NCBI RefSeq assembly: GCF_001310815.1
Contig: NZ_BAZK01000001.1
Location: 333,503 to 397,502 of the forward strand
Direction: 5' to 3'
From: Pseudovibrio denitrificans JCM 12308
GTDB lineage: Bacteria; Pseudomonadota; Alphaproteobacteria; Rhizobiales; Stappiaceae
DNA: 64,000 nt
The stretch's first letter is position 1, and the number at the start of each line of letters is the position of its first letter. A program made the translations under genes and the position numbers. The notes below the pieces were generated by a model. The model had not been told where the DNA came from and did not search any database. It worked only from the letters and a program-made list of their open reading frames with translations. Shown in pieces: positions 33,521-43,066 of this stretch.

Positions 33521-33674
33521 TGGTGCCAAGTTTTTGTTTGGAAAATCAGTAAGCATCATAGCATTAACCTCTGCCACTTAACGCAGAGTGCAAAAATGCT
33601 ATTGAAGAATCTCCGAAAATAAATCTAACTAAATTCAATTTACTTAAAAGTGTTTTTATTTTCGGGTTAGAACT

Positions 33675-34829
33675 ATGGAAGACAAAACTCATTGGTCTGA
33701 AGTGATGCTCCCAGTTATGGGAGTATTCTATGCATTTGCTGTTTTTGCTGCAGCTATTATGGCTCTCACAGTTCCTAATGATCCTTTGAATTTCTGGTTT
33801 CCCAGTACCACTTCTGGGGCAGAAACTTGGAGAAATATTGGTTTGATGTTTGTGGGAGTAGTTGGTTTGCCATTTATTGTTTGGCGAACAATAACCGCAC
33901 ATAAGCAGTCTAATACCGCCAATGCGCATCTTGAGCTTACGGTGCGTGGACATAGCATAGACCGCTTTCAGCAGGCAGCTCATTTGTTGAATAGTGATGT
34001 ATTGCCGATCCGCGTGGCAGGTATAACCAAGTTTGGAGAGTTGGGTAGCGCTCCAGAGAATCTCCGTTACATGACTATCCAAAAAATACTCTGCTCTTTC
34101 ATTCGCACACGATCTGAAGAACTTAAAGAAACGCTGGATAGAGATGCAGCAAACTATATGATGATGAATCTTCGACGCGGAAAGGAAGGTTCTGGAAATA
34201 GTAAATGGAGCTATGCAACTATAATTGATGAAGATATCACCGAAGCATTTCGAGTATTTTCTGAAATTAGGACGGAAGAAAACCGAAAATACGAGAAAGA
34301 TTGGTGCCACAATTTTGCTAAGATAAAATTGCCTTTTGTGGCTCTCCCTGGCTACGATCTCTCGGGTAGCGCGATCTGGGAGGCTAACTTTCTTTTTGGT
34401 ATTTTCATCAATACCGATTTTTCTGAATCCCTTTTGGGGCTTGCTGATTTTCGTTTCGCAAGACTTAGGGGAGCTAACTTCACCAGTGCTGACTTGTCTT
34501 ATTGCAACTTCGCCAATGCTGATCTGTCGGAATGCAATTTGACTAAAGCAGATATGACTTGTGCTAAGTTGCATGAGGCAATCCTCAAAGAATCTAATTT
34601 CTCTGACACGAATGTGAGCCGGGCTGAGATATCGCCTCATTGGCAGCACCTTTTTTGCTGCAGCCAGAAATCGCAGATACGTTGGGTTAACAAGGATGGA
34701 AACCCAATCCCCTTCATTCCAGATCCCCTACACAAGCCTCTATCGCCAAAACCTCTCAAGCCACTGCCCTCCTCGCGTTCACAAGCTCACTCGGACGAGG
34801 TGCGCCAACTTGAGTGCAGTAGCGGTTGA
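33675..34829 (+). CDS. Membrane-anchored pentapeptide-repeat protein
   Basis: A 384-residue protein. Two N-terminal membrane helices (about 10-32 LPVMGVFYAFAVFAAAIMAL and 54-74 IGLMFVGVVGLPFIVW) are followed by a helical linker (RFQQAAHLLNSDVLPIRVAG, resembling the linker of pentapeptide-repeat proteins of bacterial genomes) and a pentapeptide stretch (about 235-320, e.g. LRGANFTSADLSYCNFANAD). The C-terminal 60 residues are unstructured and proline-rich and overlap the convergent regulator gene. Such proteins are common in prophages and genomic islands. Function unknown, but the two-helix anchor plus linker is a recurring design. Confidence 0.75.
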   Translation: MEDKTHWSEVMLPVMGVFYAFAVFAAAIMALTVPNDPLNFWFPSTTSGAETWRNIGLMFVGVVGLPFIVWRTITAHKQSNTANAHLELTVRGHSIDRFQQAAHLLNSDVLPIRVAGITKFGELGSAPENLRYMTIQKILCSFIRTRSEELKETLDRDAANYMMMNLRRGKEGSGNSKWSYATIIDEDITEAFRVFSEIRTEENRKYEKDWCHNFAKIKLPFVALPGYDLSGSAIWEANFLFGIFINTDFSESLLGLADFRFARLRGANFTSADLSYCNFANADLSECNLTKADMTCAKLHEAILKESNFSDTNVSRAEISPHWQHLFCCSQKSQIRWVNKDGNPIPFIPDPLHKPLSPKPLKPLPSSRSQAHSDEVRQLECSSG

Positions 34830-35268
34830 CGGCTCGGCAGACGACGTGGACGCTGACGCCGGAGGCGGTGGCGATGCGCTCGTAGTTCCAGTGGAACTGG
34901 CAGCTGAGGCCGTAATAGAAGCATCCCCGACAGAAGACATCCTGCTTGCGTTTGCTGGCGCTGGTGAACAGACGGCCAACGGGCACCTTGCAGGTTTTGG
35001 CCACGCCAGCTGCAAAGCTCTGCACGTCCTCCGGCAACGCTTTGAACAGGCGGATCTGGGGTGTCAGTTCCCTGCTCTGCACCGGATGCAATGCCACACC
35101 GTTCACCACCGGAACACCGGAGAGAATGGTGCGCTCGGCCTCTTTGGGCTGGATCACGTTCTCCACGTCATCCTCTGAGCAGCCATAGATGCCTGCAATG
35201 GCTCGTGGGCTCATGTTGTTGGCGTGGTGCTGTAAAATTCTGCGGCGGATTTTGGGGGACTGGATCAT
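34756..35268 (-). CDS. Phage regulatory-type protein with N- and C-terminal helix-turn-helix
   Basis: A 170-residue protein. The first 40 residues (SPKIRRRILQHHANNMSPRA, AGIYGCSEDDVENVI) form a recruitment-type helix-turn-helix; residues about 115-165 (GCFYYGLSCQFHWNYERIAT, VSVHVVCRAVNRYCT) contain a second one. It is a phage-island regulator of unclear family. The start overlaps the CP76-like gene upstream (ATGA). Its 3' end overlaps the convergent pentapeptide gene by 74 bases, which could allow antisense interference. Confidence 0.5.
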   Translation of the reverse strand: MIQSPKIRRRILQHHANNMSPRAIAGIYGCSEDDVENVIQPKEAERTILSGVPVVNGVALHPVQSRELTPQIRLFKALPEDVQSFAAGVAKTCKVPVGRLFTSASKRKQDVFCRGCFYYGLSCQFHWNYERIATASGVSVHVVCRAVNRYCTQVGAPRPSELVNARRAVA

Positions 35269-35759
35269 TTTACGCCCTCCCGCTCGATGGCTTCGCAGGT
35301 TTTGTCCAGCTTGACGGCCACGCTGATCAGTTCTGCGATTTCCTTGCGCAAGTGGTGGCGCTTCACTTCATCGGCAGAGACTTTGCCGTCATCCTTCAGG
35401 CACTCGGCCACGCGGGAGATCACATCAGAGAACTCTTTGGAGAGCGAGCCCATGTTACCGATCCAGTCGGGCTCGGCGGCTTCTCGTGGGAGTTTGACCA
35501 GGGCATGGCCGCTCATGCGTGCCAGGATGCGGGTGAGCACGGGATCAGCGGCCTCATGCTCCAGATCGGCAATCACGTCCACCGGCATGGCGTCATGACT
35601 CTGCTGGTTGCCATAGCGGGAGAGCTGGCACGGTGCCACGCGGGTGACCATGCTGGCCGCTTCCACCCCGCCATTCAGCTTCACCAGAGCTTTGGAGTAG
35701 GCAAACAGGCGGGAATAGTCAGATTCCGGCAGGGTGCGACTGGTCTGTGAGCGGGACAT
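35265..35759 (-). CDS. CP76/CII-like phage regulatory protein
   Basis: A 164-residue protein whose N-terminal half matches the CII-like CP76 family of temperate phages: LFAYSKALVKLNGGVEAASM, VTRVAPCQLSRYGNQQSHDA and MPVDVIADLEHEAADPVLTR. The C-terminal half (about 95-164) is an extended coiled coil (SLSKEFSDVISRVAECLKDD). These are cro-distal regulators that set the lysogeny decision. It lies between the Cro-like gene and the downstream regulator, overlapping the latter by 4 bases. Confidence 0.75.
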   Translation of the reverse strand: MSRSQTSRTLPESDYSRLFAYSKALVKLNGGVEAASMVTRVAPCQLSRYGNQQSHDAMPVDVIADLEHEAADPVLTRILARMSGHALVKLPREAAEPDWIGNMGSLSKEFSDVISRVAECLKDDGKVSADEVKRHHLRKEIAELISVAVKLDKTCEAIEREGVK

Positions 35760-35765
35760 GCAAAA

Positions 35766-35984
35766 CTATCCTTCAGTGTTTCGCTGACAGCGCCCGGTCA
35801 GTCTTGCAGACTGACCGTCCAAAGCAGCGGAGCCGAGCTGATGCAGGCAGAGAAATGGAATTTGGAAAAACTGGAGCGCGATGCTGAACGGCAGAACCAT
35901 GAGTGCCGGCGACAGATGCAAAGCGCCCTCGCCGCCTGCCGGTTCGCCCGGTGCTTTTCGGGCAAGGTCAGAGAGGAGTGTCAT
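35766..35984 (-). CDS. Possible small membrane protein between cro and CP76
   Basis: A 72-residue frame, MTLLSDLARKAPGEPAGGEG with one hydrophobic segment (LMVLPFSIALQFFQIPFLCL). It fits between Cro (17-base overlap) and the CP76 gene (6-base gap), so the operon logic supports it. The opposite strand has an equally open frame (from 35841, MQAEKWNLEKLERDAERQ), so one of the two is a shadow. Low confidence. Confidence 0.35.
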   Translation of the reverse strand: MTLLSDLARKAPGEPAGGEGALHLSPALMVLPFSIALQFFQIPFLCLHQLGSAALDGQSARLTGRCQRNTEG

Positions 35985-36204
35985 CGCGGCGCTCCTCTCC
36001 GTCTTCTGAAGCATGCTTCCAATTGAAAAGCGTACGCGGAACGGAAACGCCTTGGGACGCTCCCATATTGTCCAGCGCATCAAACCAGGCCGCGGGAAAG
36101 ACGCCCTTGCCTTCGGCGGCATAAATTGCGGATTGCTTGACGCCCAAAGCCGACTTAACAGCTTCGCGGCCAAGTGATTGGAGAACTTGCTTTGCATCGG
36201 TCAT
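35968..36204 (-). CDS. Cro-like helix-turn-helix protein
   Basis: A 78-residue protein starting MTDAKQVLQSLGREAVKSAL. GREAVKSALGVKQSAIYAAE is a helix-turn-helix, and FPAAWFDALDNMGASQG is a typical Cro-family C-terminus. It is divergent from the CI-like gene, sharing the region 36205-36292 that holds the TACAAATATTTTGTT operator. It would repress CI and start the early operon. First gene of the minus-strand early regulatory operon. Confidence 0.75.
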   Translation of the reverse strand: MTDAKQVLQSLGREAVKSALGVKQSAIYAAEGKGVFPAAWFDALDNMGASQGVSVPRTLFNWKHASEDGEERRDDTPL

Positions 36205-36216
36205 GACCCGTAACAT

Positions 36217-36231
36217 TACAAATATTTTGTT
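36217..36231. promoter_or_regulatory. Putative CI/Cro operator
   Basis: TACAAATATTTTGTT, a near-palindrome, lies in the divergent CI-Cro intergenic region, 13 bases before the cro start. The same 15-mer (with A at the end) is repeated twice at 37905-37950. A half site, GTACAAAAT, follows at 36240. The matching motif at two loci suggests one repressor for both. Confidence 0.55.
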
Positions 36232-36292
36232 ACATCACAAGTACAAAATAAAAAAGCTTCCAATTTTTTTGTAATCTGGAATCTTTAAGGCC

Positions 36293-36607
36293 ATGAAAGA
36301 ACCAGAAGAATCCTCGACCAAACACGTTGCCGAGCGCCTTAAATGGCTCAAGGAATACTATGACTTGAGCACAAAAGAGCTCGCGAGCAGTGTGGGCGCG
36401 AGCTACACCCAGATGGCAAACTGGGAGAATGGCACACAGCGCCTATCCCTCAAGGGTGCGCTGGCCATTAACGACACTTACGGCACCTCATTGGACTTCT
36501 TGTTCATTGGGAGAGTTGAGGCATTGCCACAGAAGATTGCGAAAGCCTGGGCATCCAGACCACGCGAGAGCAGCTCTAGTAAATCGAGCGATAGCCCTGT
36601 CGAATAA
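36293..36607 (+). CDS. CI-like phage repressor (XRE-type helix-turn-helix)
   Basis: A 104-residue protein with an N-terminal XRE domain (LSTKELASSVGASYTQMANW and ENGTQRLSLKGALAINDTYG, then TSLDFLFIGRVE). No peptidase domain, so RecA-dependent self-cleavage is not expected; inactivation would need an antirepressor, which the two antirepressor operons could provide. It is divergent from the Cro-like gene. Confidence 0.75.
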   Translation: MKEPEESSTKHVAERLKWLKEYYDLSTKELASSVGASYTQMANWENGTQRLSLKGALAINDTYGTSLDFLFIGRVEALPQKIAKAWASRPRESSSSKSSDSPVE

Positions 36608-36708
36608 GCGATAATTATCAGTCGTCTCAATCTACATTCATCACGCATAACTCAACCCTTAAAATACGGAATAAGGGCTGAGTTATAGGATGTATGCAGA
36701 TTGAATAT

Positions 36709-37833
36709 TTAGAAGCAGAGGCTATAATAGTCATCACAGAGCGCAGCCCGCGCATCCTGAAGAACAAGCTTATAGGTAAATGGCGTAGGAGCGTCAGCCA
36801 AACTCAAATTAAACTCCTTCATCTCAAGGCCCTGATACGCAATATCATTTAGTAGCCCTGGATCCCCTTTATACTTTTCTCGAAATAGATTGTATACAAG
36901 ATCAAGCTTCGCTGGCTTCCTATACGAAGTTGAATAAATTACATCAGCCTTCACAAATTCTTGCAGAAGAGAATAGAAGTCTTCGCCTATATTGAAGTCA
37001 TTACCCCTCACCGTGAGAGTTTCTGACTTCGCAGAGTAAGTCAGCCTAGAAGAAGCCATACCTGCAGCATAGCGGTCAGCGCCACCAGTTATTAAAGTCA
37101 AATCAATGTCGACCTTAGGCCGTATTGAGTTTATTAACTTTGCCAATGAAGTCAGAGACCTTGCTCGCTCAATAGAGGTCCAGTCACCAATTCCGGCCTC
37201 CATAAAAAGCATACTCACCTCCCCCTCTTCATTTTCTCTATCTTCGAGCTTGTAGTAGCCACCCCTTATTAAATGCAACGGCACAAGGCTGTGCTTTTGT
37301 AGATCTGAAGGAGTCTCCACCTTCGCAAGCTGACTTGAGAAACTCAAATCCTCGCACTTTCGGCTCAGGTGCTCCATCGCAGCAGAAAGACTCTTCGCGC
37401 TATAGAGAAGGACATCACCATTTAGGCTACGCATTTCCATTCCGCCCTGCACCTGCTTCATGCCCCTTACGGGATAGGAGGAGTGCTTCAAAGCGGTTTC
37501 ATAGCTAGATAGAACAATATCGCCACGATAGCGCTCTGCTCGCAGATGGGGGCGACTAACCTCCTCGTCATCCACCTGAAATAGAAAGCTCAGAAATGTC
37601 GGATCCAGCAAAGTTCTGCGGCTATACTCCTCAAGGCCCAGAAGGGAGAGGCTATACAGAGTAACTATCCCGCTAGTGCAGGAAATAGCCAGCTGTAGCG
37701 GATGATCAGTGTGCCCGGCAGGCTCAATCACGACGGACGCCGTTGCGCGCGGAAGCGGGGGTACAACCTCAAACGCATCCGAGGATGTGGCAGACAAAAA
37801 TAAAATCAATGAAGTTAATGCGATAGCTTTCAT
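36709..37833 (-). CDS. Secreted protein of unknown function (moron-like)
   Basis: A 374-residue protein with a Sec signal peptide (MKAIALTSLILFLSATSSDA, cleaved before FEVVPP). The mature part is a mixed alpha/beta protein with six cysteines (ISCTSG, RKCED, LCDDYYSLCF at the end) and no recognised domain. The terminal YSLCF with a nearby cysteine suggests a disulphide-stapled C-terminus. It lies between the repressor and the excision genes in the opposite direction, with its own upstream region, the classic position of a lysogenic-conversion moron. Confidence 0.6.
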   Translation of the reverse strand: MKAIALTSLILFLSATSSDAFEVVPPLPRATASVVIEPAGHTDHPLQLAISCTSGIVTLYSLSLLGLEEYSRRTLLDPTFLSFLFQVDDEEVSRPHLRAERYRGDIVLSSYETALKHSSYPVRGMKQVQGGMEMRSLNGDVLLYSAKSLSAAMEHLSRKCEDLSFSSQLAKVETPSDLQKHSLVPLHLIRGGYYKLEDRENEEGEVSMLFMEAGIGDWTSIERARSLTSLAKLINSIRPKVDIDLTLITGGADRYAAGMASSRLTYSAKSETLTVRGNDFNIGEDFYSLLQEFVKADVIYSTSYRKPAKLDLVYNLFREKYKGDPGLLNDIAYQGLEMKEFNLSLADAPTPFTYKLVLQDARAALCDDYYSLCF

Positions 37834-37904
37834 AGGTGCCCCTTAGAATTTAGGGGTAACTTTAGTAAATTTGCAGCATCTCGGCACAATGAAAAATATT
37901 CATC

Positions 37905-37950
37905 TACAAATATTTTGTACTACATCGGTTGACAATACAAATATTTTGTA
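37905..37950 (+). promoter_or_regulatory. Two repressor-type operators overlapping a promoter for the excision operon
   Basis: TACAAATATTTTGTA occurs at 37905-37919 and 37936-37950, 31 bases apart. A TTGACA at 37929-37934 lies between them, so a repressor bound here would block it; the -10 region (TTCTTATG) is weak. The motif matches the one in the CI-Cro region. It probably lets the lysogenic repressor silence the downstream genes, including the AlpA-type excisionase. Confidence 0.55.
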
Positions 37951-38110
37951 ATTTCTTATGAAGATCAATCAGACAACTTTTTTGCTCTGAAAACACACTT
38001 TCCGAAGTGCCTGTCATGCAGCTCCCTACGCTAGGCAGGTGACAGGCGCGGGCACTCCTTCCAACCCTTGTGCCCGTGCCATTTGCTTCATGCGCTCAGG
38101 AGATTTCTGC

Positions 38111-38395
38111 ATGAGTTCATATCTGACACTTGCCTCACACAACACCGGCCCACTCCTGCAACCAGGACAGTTGCCGACAAACTCCACCGCCGAGCAACAA
38201 GGCCACAAATTGCTCGACCAGATCGCCCCAAGCTTTGGCGAGATTGCGTTGAAGCGAGAAGACCTGAAACAGGTCCTGAAAGACAGCCCCGCAGACAGCA
38301 CTGCGATCGTGGCGCAGATCCATAACCTTCAGGATTTCTATCGTGACGGCTGGCAGCTGTGCCAGCATGCCCTCAACAAGTTGGGTCGGGGGTGA
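38111..38395 (+). CDS. Small phage protein, first gene of the excision operon
   Basis: A 94-residue helical protein, MSSYLTLASHNTGPLLQPGQ, then EQQGHKLLDQIAPSFGEIAL and VLKDSPADSTAIVAQIHNLQ. Start with CAGGAGATTTC upstream; a longer frame from 38039 lacks a ribosome-binding site. It is 2 bases from the next gene. No family recognised, but the sequence is compact and real in style. Confidence 0.5.
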   Translation: MSSYLTLASHNTGPLLQPGQLPTNSTAEQQGHKLLDQIAPSFGEIALKREDLKQVLKDSPADSTAIVAQIHNLQDFYRDGWQLCQHALNKLGRG

Positions 38396-38397
38396 TC

Positions 38398-38948
38398 ATG
38401 AACGAGACCGTAAGCCTCATTCCATTGCCAGAGCGCTGTTACATCAATCTGAGCCACCCTGCCTCATCCAAAGTGAGCTGGCGGTCTCTGGGTATTGTTC
38501 TCGGCCGCGTCGCTGCCCTGCCAAACCTGACGGATATCTTCTTATCTCAGGCCCAGTTCAATCTGCTGGCAGCCCGGTTCACACCACGCCCTTTGCGCCC
38601 GCTGATGATGACCTCTGGCCTCCAGGTGATCCTGACCAACCTTGCTTATGTGGAAACGGACTGTGATAGCGGCCAAACAACCCTGCAGCGCCCCTCAGGC
38701 GGCCTCTGCGAGCTTGCCAAGCACTTGGGGAGCTCATACCCCGCCCCAACACCATCTCGCGCACTGACAGCGCCAAGCTGGAGCAAATCCGGCAAGCCAC
38801 CACAATCACCGCCCTCAACCAACTCTCCCGCCGAAGCCTGACAGGCCCAACCATTCCACTAGCTGCGACCATCAAGCCCAAAAGCCCCGAGATTGCTGCC
38901 ATCGACTGCAGATGCGATGGAGACAGCCGTAAACTGCAACACCTTTAA
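38398..38948 (+). CDS. Excision-operon protein, apparent frameshift
   Basis: With one G restored, 183 residues. The first frame (MNETVSLIPLPERCYINLSH, then VSWRSLGIVLGRVAALPNL) runs into a proline/serine tail of poor composition. Adding one G to the G-run at 38727-38730 continues ELIPRPNTISRTDSAKLEQ, ITALNQLSRRSLTGPTIPLA and KPKSPEIAAIDCRCDGDSR, ending at TAA 38948, 15 bases before the excisionase gene. The continuation restores normal spacing in the operon, which supports the join. No family recognised. Confidence 0.6.
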
Positions 38949-38963
38949 AAACGGAGCCGCAGC

Positions 38964-39155
38964 ATGAGCACGATTGAACTACTGACGACACGAGAAGCAG
39001 CAAAACGCCTTCGCCTTTCCAAGTCCACGCTCGATGCATGGCGCTGTCAGGGGATCGGCCCGAAATACTGCAAAATCGGACGAACTGTCCGCTACACGGC
39101 AGAGGAACTCAACGCGTACATAGCTGCAACAGCCTGCCGCCACACGGGAGAGTAG
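38964..39155 (+). CDS. AlpA/MerR-type excisionase-like helix-turn-helix protein
   Basis: A 63-residue protein, MSTIELLTTREAAKRLRLSK followed by STLDAWRCQGIGPKYCKIGR and TVRYTAEELNAYI, the helix-turn-helix_17 architecture of AlpA-type excisionases and phage Xis proteins (LTxxEAAxxLxxSxxTLxxWR...GP.....GRxxRY). It would direct excision with the nearby integrase. Third gene of a plus-strand operon whose promoter overlaps repressor-type operators. Confidence 0.8.
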   Translation: MSTIELLTTREAAKRLRLSKSTLDAWRCQGIGPKYCKIGRTVRYTAEELNAYIAATACRHTGE

Positions 39156-39276
39156 AAAAAACCGCTACTCCTTCACAACAAGAGTTAGTAAATCGATAAA
39201 TTTGAACATAAACATTGATACAGGCCTGTATCTGCCATATCCGCATCTCAAACACATAACAACGAAAGACTATGCG

Positions 39277-39891
39277 ATGCGGAAATGGCTGATACTGGGG
39301 CTAACAGCCTTTATTTTGAGTGGCTGTAAAACATTAACGAGCCTGCCTTACCTACTGAACAACTTCCCCATCGACAGCAAGCGAAACTACGTTGTCTGGA
39401 GATTTGACAGTTCAGCCTTCTTCATGGTCGACACCTTCTGCAAGGTCTCAAAAAACAACAGTTTCAAGGACTGTAGCAAAGACAAAAACAGCAATCCGAA
39501 CAAGCTGTTTTTTGGCCAGAACAGAGTGTCTTTTCAGCATGATGGCCATCTCTATTTCATCGGCTATTCTGAGCAGCCTCGCCGTGGGAGGTTTGCTCTT
39601 TACAAATCAGAGGGCAGTTTCACCCAATCAACGCAGACGCTTGAGATTGAAGACGCCACATATCACAGCAACTTTGCTCCAGGCACAGTGACTGTTATCC
39701 CGTATGGCGATCGCGAACGCCCCTCCCACAGCAAGTGGATCAAAAGCCTCAGAAAAGCCCTCAACGAAGCCTTTGGCCCCAGAGCTGCAAAGTTGAAAAT
39801 CGTGACAGCTAAGAAGCAATACACTGTATGCAGCACCCTACCTAAGGATGCGAAAGATGCGGTTGAAGTTTGCAAGCTCTCCAAACGCTAA
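39277..39891 (+). CDS. Lipoprotein of unknown function
   Basis: A 204-residue protein with a lipoprotein signal (MRKWLILGLTAFILSGCKTL, lipobox LSGC). The mature part is alpha/beta with four further cysteines. The start MRKWL is chosen because it gives a clean signal peptide; the frame opens 75 bases earlier without one. It lies between the excisionase and the integrase as island cargo, and may modify the host envelope. No domain recognised. Confidence 0.6.
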   Translation: MRKWLILGLTAFILSGCKTLTSLPYLLNNFPIDSKRNYVVWRFDSSAFFMVDTFCKVSKNNSFKDCSKDKNSNPNKLFFGQNRVSFQHDGHLYFIGYSEQPRRGRFALYKSEGSFTQSTQTLEIEDATYHSNFAPGTVTVIPYGDRERPSHSKWIKSLRKALNEAFGPRAAKLKIVTAKKQYTVCSTLPKDAKDAVEVCKLSKR

Positions 39892-39942
39892 AACATAGCT
39901 CTTTGCCTGATAGTGTGGCGGGTCATCCTTGCCCTGCCACGG

Positions 39943-41076
39943 CTATTTCTGCTTCATCAAGGCGGCGACAACTTCCACCTTATCCTGATGAGATGCACCA
40001 TCCAGATGCGCGTAGTGCCGGCGCGTTGTCGTCAAATCTGAGTGCCCGAGAATGTCAGCAATGTCCGCCAGCCCAACACCACTCAGACGAAGATGCGATC
40101 CGACTGTTCGCCGCAGATCGTGGATCTGCAAATCTTTGATACCAGCACGGTCGCAAATATCCTTATGAGCACCATAGAGCGTGTGCTCATCAATCGGCGA
40201 GTTGGCCCTGCCAAATGACGCAAACACAAAGTCACAGCCCTTCACCTTTGGGATGTTCTGCAGATGCTCGACAACCTCTCTTGCCAACCGAAATGTTTTC
40301 TCACCCGTCTTCGTGGGCTGAGTGACCATTGCCATTTCAAGGTCCAACTGCTCCCAACGCAGCGATAAAGCCTCGTCTTTACGTCGCCCTGTCATGAGTA
40401 AGTAGCGAAGCGCATGCAGAGCCATGATCCAGCGCCGCCCACCAGACTGAACTTGCTCCAAGCCCTCCCAGTAAGAGCTAAGCTCTTCAGAGCTCATGAA
40501 ACGCACCCTTGGCTTGCGCGGGTTACGGCTCACATATTGCCAGGGATTAGCATAGGACAGAGGCAGGAGCCCCTGAGAGATAGACCAGTTGATGATCACT
40601 TGACAGGCTATCGCTGCAGTATTCGCTGCGATCGGACCATGCGCTTCAGTCAGCGCCCCAAACTTCACTCGACATCGATCGACGGTAAGAGCCTCAGGAC
40701 GCAGCTTGTGCCACTCCTCAAACTTGCTGTCCCAGTCCGCCCGATATCTCTTCAAAGTAATCTCGGCAACCTCACCGACCCGGCGCTTGAAGTAAGCCTC
40801 GGCCAGCTCTCCGAGCGTCTCCACAAGCACGAGACCTTCGCGCAGTGCCTTCTTTGTTTTGCGCGCCTTCTCCCGCGCCTCTTCAACCGTCATTTCCGGG
40901 AAGTAGCCAAGCGCTTCATAGCGACGCTTACCATCCACTTTGACGTAGACAGAAAAGCTTTTCTTTTTGACGCCGATGACAACGACAAGCCCCTGCTCTG
41001 CGGAATCGTAAAGCCGAACCTGCTTGCCTGCGTATTCAAAATTCTTAAGATAGGAGTTAGTGAGCCGAGTTGCCAT
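39943..41076 (-). CDS. Tyrosine-recombinase integrase of the island
   Basis: A 377-residue phage-type integrase. N-terminal arm-binding domain (FEYAGKQVRLYDSAEQGLVV, with SFSVYVKVDGKRRYEALGYF), core-binding domain (about 90-170), and catalytic domain with the arginine in LLMTGRRKDEALSLRW (about 240), the H-x-x-R motif IHDLRRTVGSH (about 325), the HxD-type histidine ILGHSDL and the tyrosine in RRHYAHL (about 358). All active-site residues are present, so it should be competent. It is convergent with the excision operon and lies 160 bases from the 3' end of guaB, so attR is probably in between. Confidence 0.92.
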   Translation of the reverse strand: MATRLTNSYLKNFEYAGKQVRLYDSAEQGLVVVIGVKKKSFSVYVKVDGKRRYEALGYFPEMTVEEAREKARKTKKALREGLVLVETLGELAEAYFKRRVGEVAEITLKRYRADWDSKFEEWHKLRPEALTVDRCRVKFGALTEAHGPIAANTAAIACQVIINWSISQGLLPLSYANPWQYVSRNPRKPRVRFMSSEELSSYWEGLEQVQSGGRRWIMALHALRYLLMTGRRKDEALSLRWEQLDLEMAMVTQPTKTGEKTFRLAREVVEHLQNIPKVKGCDFVFASFGRANSPIDEHTLYGAHKDICDRAGIKDLQIHDLRRTVGSHLRLSGVGLADIADILGHSDLTTTRRHYAHLDGASHQDKVEVVAALMKQK

Positions 41077-41153
41077 TCAAGAGCCCCAAATCGAATAAAT
41101 CGCACGGCTCTATTTCAACACGAAAAACTAATCGCAGGCTAGTCACACACCCC

Positions 41154-41193
41154 ATAAAAAAAGCGGCTATTTGGCATAATACCAAATAACCGC
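41154..41193 (-). terminator. Terminator of guaB
   Basis: On the minus strand GCGGTTATTTGG and CCAAATAGCCGC pair (one G-T) around TATTATG, followed by TTTTTTT. It lies 43 bases after the guaB stop codon, between guaB and the integrase. Confidence 0.85.
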
Positions 41194-41236
41194 AACTTGT
41201 TGATTTTAAAAGAACTCGTAGTTCTAAATGGTATTA

Positions 41237-42840
<1,604 letters not shown>

Positions 42841-43066
42841 TCACTACCACGGCTTTTCCGATTTGAAAAGGGGTCATTTGTCAATTTCAGAAAGCAGATT
42901 GCATGTTTTCGCCCTACCCCATTGATTTTATTAAATTACGCAGTGGACCAATGATTGTTGGTAGACTGAGTTCCTCTAGGGTGAGCTTTTGACCGCAGAT
43001 CACCAGTGCAGGGTGCTGAGCCTTTGACAAAGCCCCTCACCCTTTGGAAACCAGAAAGCCTCACGC

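Noticed and set aside
32471..33577. Minus-strand 368-residue frame
   Set aside because: Antisense to the pentapeptide C-terminal part and its membrane partner, with no ribosome-binding site. The sense frames have the better composition and coupling.
33564..34649. Minus-strand 361-residue frame
   Set aside because: Antisense of the second pentapeptide-repeat gene; its repeated IxQxxI pattern mirrors the pentapeptide period.
35841..36026. Plus-strand 61-residue frame antisense to cro and its neighbour
   Set aside because: Only a weak ribosome-binding site and no operon logic. Kept as a note in the 35766 entry because its composition is acceptable.
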